Of a DNA stretch of 63,282 nt, positions 38,042-45,793 are shown in pieces (position 1 is the first letter of the stretch; every line of letters begins with the position of its first letter). The stretch is from JAGXQV01 sp964527565 (GTDB lineage Bacteria; Pseudomonadota; Gammaproteobacteria; Burkholderiales; Sulfuricellaceae). The notes beneath the pieces were generated by a model. The model searched no databases. It was not told where the DNA came from and was given only the letters and a program-made list of their open reading frames with translations. The stretch is from the NCBI GenBank assembly GCA_964527565.1, contig CAZGOY010000016.1, positions 1 through 63,282 on the forward strand. Reading direction: 5' to 3'. Made by a program: the position numbers and the translations under genes.

Positions 38042-40024
38042 TTACAGAACGCCTTTGGCGGTGTTGACGACATTTTCCACGGTGAAGCCGAAGTGCTTGA
38101 ACAGTTCGCCCGCCGGGGCGGACTCGCCAAAGCTGTGCATGCCAACCACGGCACCTTCGCCGACGTACTTGTACCAGCCATCGGTGACGCCAGCTTCGAT
38201 GGCGACGCGCTTGACGCCCTTGGGCAGCACGCTGTCCTTGTAGGCTTGATCCTGGCGGTCGAAGACGTTGGTGGAAGGCATCGACACCACGCGGGTGGCG
38301 ATACCCTGTTCATCCAGCACCTTTTTGGCATCCAGCGCCAGTTGCACTTCCGAACCGGTGGCGATCAGCACCAGCTTGGGGCTGGCGGCATCGGCAAGCA
38401 CGTAGGCACCCTTGGCGACATCGGCGATTTGCGCGTCGTTACGCTTCTGGAAATTGAGGTTCTGGCGCGACAGGATCAAGCTGCTCGGGCCGGTTTTCTT
38501 TTCCACCGATTGTGCCCAGGCCACCGCAGTTTCCAGCGTGTCGCACGGACGCCACACGTCCATGTTGGGGATCATGCGCAGGGTGGCGGTCTGCTCGACC
38601 GGCTGATGGGTCGGGCCGTCTTCGCCGAGACCGATGGAGTCGTGGGTGAACACGTAGATCACGCGCTGCTTCATCAGCGCGGACATGCGCAGGGCATTGC
38701 GCGCATATTCCGAGAACATCAGGAAGGTGCCGCCGAAGGGCAGCAGGCCGCCGTGCAACGCCATGCCGTTCATGATGTGCGCCATGCCGAATTCGCGCAC
38801 GCCGTAGCTGATGTAGTTGCCCGGCTTCTTGCCATGCACGTGGTGGCAACCCGACCAGTTGGTCAGGTTGGAACCGGTCAGGTCGGCGGAACCGCCGAGG
38901 AATTCCGGCAGGGCCGGGGCCAGGCCGTTGATGGCGATTTGCGAGGCCTTGCGGGTGGCGACGGTTTCCGCCTTGTCGTTGACGGCCTTAATGAAGGCGG
39001 CGGTATGGTCCTTCCAGTTGGCGGGAAGTTCACCGGCCATGCGGCGCTTGAATTCGGCGGCTTCCTTGGGGAAGGCGGCGGCGTATTCGGCGAATTTATT
39101 GTTCCATAAGGTTTCCAGGCCGGCACCCTTGGTGCGGCAATCCCAGCCTTCGTAAACGTCGGCGGGGATTTCGAACGGCGGATAGTTCCAGCCGATGTGG
39201 GCGCGGGTGGCGGCGATTTCAGCGTCGCCCAGCGCGGCGCCATGTACGTCGTGGGTGCCTTCCTTGTTGGGCGAGCCCTTGCCGATGATGGTCTTGCAGC
39301 AGATCAGTGTGGGCTGGTCGGTGTTCTTCTTGGCCAGCTGCACGGCGGCATCGACTGCTACCGGGTCGTGACCGTCCACGCCGGGGATGACGTGCCAGCC
39401 GTAGGCTTCGAAGCGCTTGGCGGTGTCGTCGGTGTACCAGCCCTCGATATGGCCGTCGATGGAAATGCCGTTGTCGTCCCAGAAAGCGATCAGCTTGCCC
39501 AGACCCCAGGTGCCGGCCAGCGCGCAGGCTTCATGGGAGATGCCTTCCATCATGCAGCCGTCGCCGAGGAATACGTAAGTGTGGTGATTGACGATTTCGT
39601 GGCCGGGCTTGTTGAATTCATTGGCCAGCAGCTTTTCCGCCATGGCCATGCCCACCGCGTTGGTGATGCCCTGGCCGAGCGGGCCGGTGGTGGTTTCCAC
39701 GCCGGGGGTATAGCCATACTCGGGGTGACCGGGAGTCCTGGAGTGCATCTGGCGGAACTTCTTCAGTTCGTCAATCGGCAGATCGTAGCCGGTCAGGTGC
39801 AGCAGGGAATACATCAGCATCGAGCCGTGCCCGTTGGACTGCACGAAGCGATCGCGGTCAAACCATTTGGGATTGGCCGGGTTGTGGCGCAGATGGTGGT
39901 TCCACACCACTTCGGCGATTTCCGCCATGCCCATGGGGGCGCCGGGGTGGCCGGAGTTGGCTTTCTGCACCGCATCCATGGAGAGGGCGCGAATCGCGTT
40001 CGCTAGGTCTTTACGGGTTGCCAT
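38042..40024 (-). CDS. tkt: Transketolase
   Basis: Thiamine-diphosphate enzyme of 660 residues moving two-carbon units in the pentose phosphate or Calvin pathway. N-terminal NSGHPGAPMGMA, ThDP motif GDGCMMEGISHEA, and the C-terminal domain with THDSIGLGEDGPTHQP. First gene of the tkt-gap-pgk-pyk-fba operon. Confidence 0.97.
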   Translation of the reverse strand: MATRKDLANAIRALSMDAVQKANSGHPGAPMGMAEIAEVVWNHHLRHNPANPKWFDRDRFVQSNGHGSMLMYSLLHLTGYDLPIDELKKFRQMHSRTPGHPEYGYTPGVETTTGPLGQGITNAVGMAMAEKLLANEFNKPGHEIVNHHTYVFLGDGCMMEGISHEACALAGTWGLGKLIAFWDDNGISIDGHIEGWYTDDTAKRFEAYGWHVIPGVDGHDPVAVDAAVQLAKKNTDQPTLICCKTIIGKGSPNKEGTHDVHGAALGDAEIAATRAHIGWNYPPFEIPADVYEGWDCRTKGAGLETLWNNKFAEYAAAFPKEAAEFKRRMAGELPANWKDHTAAFIKAVNDKAETVATRKASQIAINGLAPALPEFLGGSADLTGSNLTNWSGCHHVHGKKPGNYISYGVREFGMAHIMNGMALHGGLLPFGGTFLMFSEYARNALRMSALMKQRVIYVFTHDSIGLGEDGPTHQPVEQTATLRMIPNMDVWRPCDTLETAVAWAQSVEKKTGPSSLILSRQNLNFQKRNDAQIADVAKGAYVLADAASPKLVLIATGSEVQLALDAKKVLDEQGIATRVVSMPSTNVFDRQDQAYKDSVLPKGVKRVAIEAGVTDGWYKYVGEGAVVGMHSFGESAPAGELFKHFGFTVENVVNTAKGVL

Positions 40025-40070
40025 CGATTCATTCCTTTTTTGCTTGGGGGTATTTTCGGAGAAAGGCTGA

Positions 40071-40099
40071 TTATTACCTAGTCATTGGAAGATGGGCAA
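40071..40099 (-). promoter_or_regulatory. Candidate promoter of the tkt operon
   Basis: On the minus strand: TTGCCC, 17-base spacer and TAATAA, about 45 bases upstream of the tkt ATG, in an AT-rich 170-base gap. Confidence 0.45.
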
Positions 40100-40198
40100 T
40101 AAAACATTTTTCTTGTTTCCAGAGATTTTTTTATAAGTAAAAGATATAAGAGTTGGCCGTTTGCAGTAGCGCCAAAAGAAATCAGATAAAACAATCTC

Positions 40199-40987
40199 CT
40201 ATTGGCGGCGGGCGCGTACCCAAACCTTCCATTCGTGAAACAGGCCGCTGTCGAGCGCGGCGATGGCCGGTCTTTTCCACAGGTCGTCCAGCCAGAAGTC
40301 GTCGTGCGTAAAAGTGCATATCGAGCCGCCGGCTTCCTCCAGGATCAGCGCGCCGGCGATGTAATCCCATAGCTTTTGTCCGCCGTGCAGGTAAAGATCG
40401 AAACGGCCGGCGGCGGTGTAACACCAGTCGAGCGCGCTGGCGCCGTAATTGCGTTGCGACGAGAACGGCGGGGCGGCAGCGATTTCGCTCGCCAGTTCGC
40501 GGTTCAGGCGCTTCAGATCGACGGCGGCCATGGCATGGCGTAGCGGCGGCACGTGGGTCTTGATCGGCAGCCGGACGCCGTCAAGAAAGGCGCCGCGCCC
40601 TTTCTCGGCGTAAAACATTTCATTCGCCACGGGATCGTAAACCGCCCCCAGCACGCTGCGCCCTTCGCGCACCAGACCGACGGAGACCGCGAAATAGGGC
40701 AGGCCGTTGACGAAATTGGAGGTGCCGTCGATGGGGTCGATGCACCACAAGCCGCTGGCACTGGATTCGCGCCACAGGGTTTCCTGTTCCTCTACCGTCA
40801 TTTCCTCGCCCAGCACCGGGCAATCCAGCACCCGGCGCAGGCCGGACACCAGCGCGGTTTGTGCGGCGACATCGGCTTCGGTGAACAGGCTGCCATCGCC
40901 TTTCTGCTGGCGCGCCACCTTGAGGTAACGCGGCATGATCTCGTCCTGGGCGACGGATTTGATGGTGGCGAGGACGGATGAAAGCAT
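40199..40987 (-). CDS. Inositol monophosphatase-family phosphatase
   Basis: A 262-residue Mg2+-dependent phosphatase. Metal-binding motifs are GEEM, IDPIDGTSNFVNGLPYF and WDYIAGALILEEAGG. The family includes inositol monophosphatase and 3'(2'),5'-bisphosphate nucleotidase; the substrate cannot be told from sequence. The start at 40987 follows the thioredoxin-like gene by 11 bases; the upstream extension reads that gene out of frame. Confidence 0.88.
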   Translation of the reverse strand: MLSSVLATIKSVAQDEIMPRYLKVARQQKGDGSLFTEADVAAQTALVSGLRRVLDCPVLGEEMTVEEQETLWRESSASGLWCIDPIDGTSNFVNGLPYFAVSVGLVREGRSVLGAVYDPVANEMFYAEKGRGAFLDGVRLPIKTHVPPLRHAMAAVDLKRLNRELASEIAAAPPFSSQRNYGASALDWCYTAAGRFDLYLHGGQKLWDYIAGALILEEAGGSICTFTHDDFWLDDLWKRPAIAALDSGLFHEWKVWVRARRQ

Positions 40988-40998
40988 GGATGTGGAAT

Positions 40999-41556
40999 TC
41001 AGGTGTTTTTCCACTTGATCGAGCAACCCATGCTGGGGATTTGCGCGCGCGGCCCCTGGCCGGTCAGGGCGACTTCCTTCATGCCTTCGAAGAGGTCGCG
41101 CCTTGCGTCGGCGGGCGCGGCTTCCTTGCGGGAGGCGTCGAGACGGCCGCGATATTGCAATTCGAGATCGGCGTTGAAGCCGAAGAAATCCGGGGTGCAC
41201 ACCGCGCCGTAAGATTTGGCGATTTCCTGGGTTTCGTCCCACAGATAGGGAAAGGGGTAGGCGAATTCCTCGGCGATTTTTTTCATGTTGTCGAAGGAAT
41301 CCTCCGGGTAATCGGCGGGATCGTTGGCCATGATGGCCACGCTATGGATGCCCAGCGCGTGCAGTTCGCGGCAATCGCGCACCAGGCGGTCGCGGATCGC
41401 CTTGACGTAGGGGCAGTGATTGCAGATGAACATCACCAGCAGCCCCTTGGGGCCGCGCAAATCGGCCAGACGGTAACGTTTGCCGTCGGTGGCGGGAAGA
41501 TCGAAATCGGGGGCTTTCCAGCCAAAATCACATACGGGGGTTTCCAGACTGACCAT
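40999..41556 (-). CDS. Thioredoxin/AhpC-TSA family protein
   Basis: A 185-residue redoxin. CNHCPYV holds the redox motif (C-x-x-C with Asn-His), in the sequence LLVMFICNHCPYVKAIRDR. This pattern is typical of cytoplasmic thioredoxin-like proteins annotated as AhpC/TSA family; no signal peptide is visible. Probably co-transcribed with the phosphatase. Exact role unknown. Confidence 0.85.
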   Translation of the reverse strand: MVSLETPVCDFGWKAPDFDLPATDGKRYRLADLRGPKGLLVMFICNHCPYVKAIRDRLVRDCRELHALGIHSVAIMANDPADYPEDSFDNMKKIAEEFAYPFPYLWDETQEIAKSYGAVCTPDFFGFNADLELQYRGRLDASRKEAAPADARRDLFEGMKEVALTGQGPRAQIPSMGCSIKWKNT

Positions 41557-41668
41557 TCTTGAAATTTCCTCCTGAAGGCTTTCTCACAGACGCTGACATT
41601 TGACCTTATACTTGCGCCGCAAGCAAGTAGAACCAGACGCAACAAGTAGAGCAGGCATTGGGAAAATT

Positions 41669-42400
41669 ATGGGTGTTTCACGATTTTTTTGTCCCGATGG
41701 GGTGGCGAGCGGTGCTCGCACGGCCCTGCCGGAACAGGCCGCGCATCATGCTGCCAGGGTGCTGCGCCTGCGCGAGGGCGGCAGCGTTTCCTTGTTCGAC
41801 GGCAAGGGCGGCGAGTTTGCCGCGACCATCGTTCAGATCGACAAGCGCGGCGTCATCGTCCAGGTCGGGGAGCATCGTGCCGTCGAGTGCGAATCCCCGC
41901 TGCGCGTGACCCTGGCGCAAGCGATTTCCGCCGGGGACAAGATGGATCTTACCCTGCAGAAAGCCACTGAACTGGGCATCGCCCGCATCCAGCCGCTGGA
42001 GAGCGAGCGCAGCGTGGTGCGCTTGTCCGGCGAGCGCGCGGACAAGCGTGTCGCGCACTGGCAGGGCGTGGTGGTGGCCGCCTGCGAACAGTGCGGGCGC
42101 AACAGCATCCCCCAGGTCGCGCCCATCCGCCGTTTTGCCGACTGGCTCGGCGATTTCCCGGATGACGGGTTGCGCCTGATGTTGTCGCCCGATGCGGAAA
42201 CGGGGCTGCGTAACCTTCCCAAGCCGGAACGCCCGGTCACCTTGCTGATCGGCCCGGAGGGCGGGTTTTCCGCAGCGGAAAGCGCAGCGGCCCGTCACGC
42301 CAGATTCATTCCGCTGCGTCTGGGGTCGCGTATCCTGCGCACGGAAACCGCCGCGCTGGCCGCGCTGGCCGCCATTCAAACGCTATGGGGTGATTTTTAA
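41669..42400 (+). CDS. rsmE: 16S rRNA m3U1498 methyltransferase RsmE
   Basis: A 243-residue SPOUT methyltransferase. N-terminal PUA-like domain with RFFCPDG and HHAARVLRLREG; C-terminal knot with LLIGPEGGFSAAE and LGSRILRTETAALAAL. ATG 41669 fits family length; the frame continues 23 codons upstream without conservation. Confidence 0.94.
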   Translation: MGVSRFFCPDGVASGARTALPEQAAHHAARVLRLREGGSVSLFDGKGGEFAATIVQIDKRGVIVQVGEHRAVECESPLRVTLAQAISAGDKMDLTLQKATELGIARIQPLESERSVVRLSGERADKRVAHWQGVVVAACEQCGRNSIPQVAPIRRFADWLGDFPDDGLRLMLSPDAETGLRNLPKPERPVTLLIGPEGGFSAAESAAARHARFIPLRLGSRILRTETAALAALAAIQTLWGDF

Positions 42401-42412
42401 CGCCGGATAAAC

Positions 42413-42442
42413 TTGCCACAACGTCGGAATATGCCGTAAAAT
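42413..42442 (+). promoter_or_regulatory. Promoter of rpsP-rimM-trmD-rplS
   Basis: TTGCCA (42413-42418), 18-base spacer and TAAAAT (42437-42442), 45 bases before rpsP. Confidence 0.7.
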
Positions 42443-42486
42443 CCTCGCCTTTTCAGATCGCATTTTTCCAGTTAAGGGTCAAAAAC

Positions 42487-42729
42487 ATGGTAGTGATACG
42501 ACTTGCCCGTGGCGGCGCCAAGAAGCGCCCGTTTTTCAATGTGGTGGTAGCTGATTCGCGCAATCGCCGCGATGGCCGTTTCATCGAGCGCGTGGGTTTC
42601 TACAATCCGGTGGCGAATGAAGGCCAGGAAGCGGTGCGCCTGAACAGCGAGCGTCTGGCTTACTGGCAGGGCCAGGGCGCGCAATTGAGCGACGCCGTGG
42701 CCAAAATCGTCAAGCGTGCCGCTGCCTGA
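42487..42729 (+). CDS. rpsP: 30S ribosomal protein S16
   Basis: An 80-residue protein with MVVIRLARGGAKKRPFFNVV and RDGRFIERVGFYNP. First gene of the classical rpsP-rimM-trmD-rplS operon. Confidence 0.98.
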   Translation: MVVIRLARGGAKKRPFFNVVVADSRNRRDGRFIERVGFYNPVANEGQEAVRLNSERLAYWQGQGAQLSDAVAKIVKRAAA

Positions 42730-43222
42730 CGATTGGGTGGTAATGGGGCGTATCGCCGCCCCATTCGGTGTGCATGGCTGGGTGAGGATTCAGCCTTTTA
42801 CCGAGAAGGTGGACGGTCTCGCCGGTTTCTCAAGCTGGTGGTTGAACGATGGCGCGGACTGGCGTGAAGTGGCGGTAAGCGCGTGTAAAGTACATGGCGC
42901 AACCCTGGTAGCCCAGCTTGCCGGTGTCGTCGGCCGCGATGCCGCGCTGGCGCTCAAGGGGCGGCAGGTTGCGGTGCCGCGTGCCGAATTGCCGCGTCCG
43001 GCGCAGGACGAATATTACTGGTCCGACCTGATCGGGCTGGAAGTGGTGAACTTGCAGGGAGAAGCGCTGGGCAAGGTCAGCGGATTGCTCGAAACCGGAG
43101 TTCACGACGTGCTGGTCGTGCAGGGCGCGCAGGAACGCCTGATCCCTTTCATCGCCCAGTACGTGATCGAGGTGGATCTCGCGGCGGGCCAGGTGCGCGT
43201 GGATTGGGGCATGGATTATTAA
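42716..43222 (+). CDS. rimM: Ribosome maturation factor RimM
   Basis: A 168-residue 30S assembly factor. WVVMGRIAAPFGVHGWVRI at the start, DEYYWSDLIGLEV (PRC-barrel entry) in the middle and IPFIAQYVIEVD near the end. The GTG at 42716 gives the usual extension before WVVMG and overlaps rpsP by 14 bases; ATG 42743 would cut conserved sequence. Confidence 0.93.
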   Translation: MPLPDDWVVMGRIAAPFGVHGWVRIQPFTEKVDGLAGFSSWWLNDGADWREVAVSACKVHGATLVAQLAGVVGRDAALALKGRQVAVPRAELPRPAQDEYYWSDLIGLEVVNLQGEALGKVSGLLETGVHDVLVVQGAQERLIPFIAQYVIEVDLAAGQVRVDWGMDY

Positions 43223-43991
43223 GCAGTTCGACGTCATCACCCTGTTTCCACCGATGTTTGATGCCATCACCCGGCACGGGGTGACCAGCCGGGCGCAGGA
43301 GCGGGGGCTGTACCAGTTGCGCCTGTGGAATCCGCGTGATTTCACCACCGACAACTACCGCACCATCGATGATCGCCCCTATGGCGGCGGGCCGGGAATG
43401 GTGATGCTGGCGGAGCCGCTGGAACGAGCCATCCATGCGGCCAAGTCGCAACAGAATGAAGCGGGCATCGCGGCGCCCAAGGTGATCCACCTTTCGCCGC
43501 AAGGCCGCCCGCTGACCCATCAGGTGGTGCTGGAATTGGGCGAATTGCCCGGACTGGTGCTGCTGACGAGCCGTTACGAAGGCGTCGACGAGCGCCTGTT
43601 GCGGCGCGAGGTGGACGAGGAAATTTCGCTGGGCGATTTCGTCATGTCCGGCGGCGAACTGGCTGCGATGGTGCTGCTCGATTGCCTAGTGCGGCAATTG
43701 CCCGGTGCGCTGGGCGATGCGGATTCGGCAGCGCAGGATTCGTTCGTGAACGGTTTGCTGGATTGCCCCCATTACACCCGTCCCGAGGTGTACCGGGGGG
43801 AAGGGGTGCCGGATATTTTGATGTCCGGCCACCATGCCCGGATTGCACGCTGGCGTTTGCAGCAATCCCTGGGCAGAACCTGGTTGCGGAGGCCGGATTT
43901 ATTGGCAGCGCGCCAGTTAACAAAAGAGGAATCCGGGCTGCTGGCTGAATTTCAGTTGAAGCAGGAACAGGATGCCGATAATCAATCATGA
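43218..43991 (+). CDS. trmD: tRNA (guanine37-N1)-methyltransferase, apparent ATT start
   Basis: A SPOUT methyltransferase that makes m1G37. RPYGGGPGMVM, SRYEGVDERLL and EISLGDFVMSGGELAA are intact. The first ATG (43254) lies inside the conserved N-terminus. The upstream codons read KQFDVITLFPPMFD, the normal TrmD beginning, back to ATT codons at 43218 and 43215. No ATG, GTG or TTG exists in frame between the conserved start and the preceding region. I place the start at ATT 43218, overlapping the rimM stop (ATTAA), with GGGG about eight bases upstream. That gives 257 residues, the usual size. If ATT is not used, CTG 43242 or ATG 43254 would give a shortened protein. Confidence 0.88.
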   Translation: MKQFDVITLFPPMFDAITRHGVTSRAQERGLYQLRLWNPRDFTTDNYRTIDDRPYGGGPGMVMLAEPLERAIHAAKSQQNEAGIAAPKVIHLSPQGRPLTHQVVLELGELPGLVLLTSRYEGVDERLLRREVDEEISLGDFVMSGGELAAMVLLDCLVRQLPGALGDADSAAQDSFVNGLLDCPHYTRPEVYRGEGVPDILMSGHHARIARWRLQQSLGRTWLRRPDLLAARQLTKEESGLLAEFQLKQEQDADNQS

Positions 43992-44009
43992 TAGTTAGGA
44001 GTTATTGCA

Positions 44010-44405
44010 ATGGATTTGATCGCACAACTGGAGCAGGAAGAAATCGCTCGTTTGGGCAAGACCATCCCCGAGTTCGCCCCCGGCGATACCGTGGTGGTGC
44101 AAGTGAAGGTGAAGGAAGGCACGCGCGAGCGTCTGCAAGCCTATGAAGGCGTAGTGATCGCCAAGCGCAACCGCGGCCTCAACTCATCCTTCATCGTGCG
44201 CAAGGTTTCCTCCGGCGAGGGCGTCGAACGTACCTTCCAGACCTATTCGCCGATTCTCGCCAGCATCGAGGTGAAGCGTCGCGGCGACGTGCGTCGTGCC
44301 AAGCTGTACTATCTGCGCGAGCGTTCCGGCAAGTCTGCGCGCATCAAGGAAAAACTGGTGGCGCGCACCAAGCCTGCCGCTGCAGCCGCGGCTGCTGCAG
44401 AATAA
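44010..44405 (+). CDS. rplS: 50S ribosomal protein L19
   Basis: A 131-residue protein with IPEFAPGDTVVVQVKV, VVIAKRNRGLNSSFIVRK and RRGDVRRAKLYYLRE. The C-terminal tail is Ala-rich (AAAAAAAE), longer than in E. coli. Last gene of the operon. Confidence 0.98.
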   Translation: MDLIAQLEQEEIARLGKTIPEFAPGDTVVVQVKVKEGTRERLQAYEGVVIAKRNRGLNSSFIVRKVSSGEGVERTFQTYSPILASIEVKRRGDVRRAKLYYLRERSGKSARIKEKLVARTKPAAAAAAAAE

Positions 44406-44427
44406 GCCAGTACCGGCTACAGCCGGT

Positions 44428-44459
44428 AAAAGGGCCGCCCCGCAAAGGGCGGCCCTTTT
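44428..44459 (+). terminator. Intrinsic terminator after rplS
   Basis: Stem AAAAGGGCCGCCC/GGGCGGCCCTTTT with a CGCAAA loop, 23 bases after the stop. Confidence 0.88.
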
Positions 44460-44531
44460 CGTTGCGCCGGATTTCCGCAGTCACCGTCGATGAAATGGCT
44501 TTTGTTCTAGCCTGGCGTCTAAAGGGTATTC

Positions 44532-45005
44532 TCAATTCTTCTTCGCGGCTTGCCCCGGTGGATTCTTCAGCAGCCACAGCACCAGCACGTTTTTGGTGGG
44601 TTTGTCCATGCCGCGCTCGGCGTATTCCAGCGGGGTGGTGCCGTTGTGGTCCTTGGCGCCGGCGTCGGCACCGCTGTTGAGCAGCAGTTCAACCAGCGCT
44701 TTTTTGCCGGTGAAGGCGGCCAGATGCAGGGGAGTGGCGCCGTTGTTGTCCCTGGCGTTAATGGCAGCGCCTCTGGACAGGAGCAGCTTGGCGATTTCCG
44801 GGGAGGTATTGGTGGCGGCGATGTGCAGCGGGGTCGAACCTAGCTCGGTTTTGCTGTGGATCAGCTTGGGGTCGGCGGCAAACAGTTTTTCCACTTCTGG
44901 CGCCGTGCCCATTTTTATGGTGTCGAAGAGGCCGCCGGCCAGGACGTTCCCGCAGAAGGCCAGCAACAGGGAGGCAAGGGCGAGCGGCGAAGTGATGCGG
45001 GTCAT
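44532..45005 (-). CDS. Exported ankyrin-repeat protein
   Basis: 157 residues. An N-terminal signal peptide (LALASLLLAFCGNVLA, cleavage after about residue 23) is followed by three ankyrin repeats: GSTPLHIAATNTSPEIAKLLLSRGA, GATPLHLAAFTGKKALVELLLNSGA and GTTPLEYAERG. The C-terminus is basic. Likely a periplasmic protein-protein interaction module; partner unknown. Confidence 0.85.
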   Translation of the reverse strand: MTRITSPLALASLLLAFCGNVLAGGLFDTIKMGTAPEVEKLFAADPKLIHSKTELGSTPLHIAATNTSPEIAKLLLSRGAAINARDNNGATPLHLAAFTGKKALVELLLNSGADAGAKDHNGTTPLEYAERGMDKPTKNVLVLWLLKNPPGQAAKKN

Positions 45006-45231
45006 TATGTCTTTCTCCGAAAATAAGTGACAATGGCGCCGGTGTGCGCCGGGGCAGGGTTTGGTAAAATAGGCAGGGCACCCCCCAGTCTTTTGATTAA
45101 TTCCAAAGAGCAGGTTTCACTAACACTAATATTACGCCGGGTTCGACCCGCTTTGCGGGTAGCGAGTTCCCGCCTGGCCGGGGCGCGGCAGGGCGCCAGT
45201 CTAAATGTAACGGGTTACGGAGTAAATTCTG

Positions 45232-45615
45232 ATGCGGTTTTTCATGACGGTTTTGCTATTGTTCGTAGTAACAGGGGGGCACGCGGCGGAGTGGGTGCTG
45301 GTTTCCCAGATCAGCAACAATGTCCGTGAAGTAGATAAGAGCAGTATCCGCGGGCAAAAGCCGCTACTCGATTTCACCAGTCGCCACGTCATCGACGATA
45401 CCAATGAAATGAAAATCGGGCGCAATCCGGTGAAATATCTGGTCCTGGAACAGCGTATCGACTGCGAAAAACGCACCATCCTGTTGGCCTCGAGCGAGGC
45501 GCAGGGCGCCGATGGCAACACCATCACCAGGCAGCGCCTGTTTGCCCAGGAAGCCACGGCGGTATTGGTCGGCAGCGTGGATGAGGATATTCTGAAATTT
45601 GTTTGCGCGCAGTGA
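45232..45615 (+). CDS. Exported protein, surface-adhesin E-like
   Basis: A 127-residue protein with a signal peptide (MRFFMTVLLLFVVTGGHA, then AEWVLVSQ). The mature part has two cysteines and the layout W..V......VREVDKSSI......V.YLVLEQRIDCEKRTI, as in the surface-adhesin E family of small secreted proteins. Function uncertain. Probably periplasmic. Confidence 0.7.
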   Translation: MRFFMTVLLLFVVTGGHAAEWVLVSQISNNVREVDKSSIRGQKPLLDFTSRHVIDDTNEMKIGRNPVKYLVLEQRIDCEKRTILLASSEAQGADGNTITRQRLFAQEATAVLVGSVDEDILKFVCAQ

Positions 45616-45625
45616 GGGTTTCGAA

Positions 45626-45760
45626 ATGATGAACCGCGATCTGTTGCGCTTGTTGCTGGTCTTTTTCCTGGCGTGGCTGCTGGTTGTTGCCTGGGAGGCG
45701 CGCGCTACGGAACCACAAGTAGGTCAATACGGCGGCGCTAGAGGGTGGGCGAAGCGCTGA
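45626..45760 (+). CDS. Possible small exported or membrane protein
   Basis: A 44-codon frame with an N-terminal hydrophobic segment (LLRLLLVFFLAWLLVVAWEARA), then a short polar tail. It starts 10 bases after the preceding gene and ends 33 bases before the GGDEF-EAL gene. Could be a genuine small protein or the remnant start of a larger exported protein. No family recognised. Confidence 0.35.
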   Translation: MMNRDLLRLLLVFFLAWLLVVAWEARATEPQVGQYGGARGWAKR

Positions 45761-45793
45761 CTCTGAAGTAAATCCATTGGAGAGGGGAAGGAC

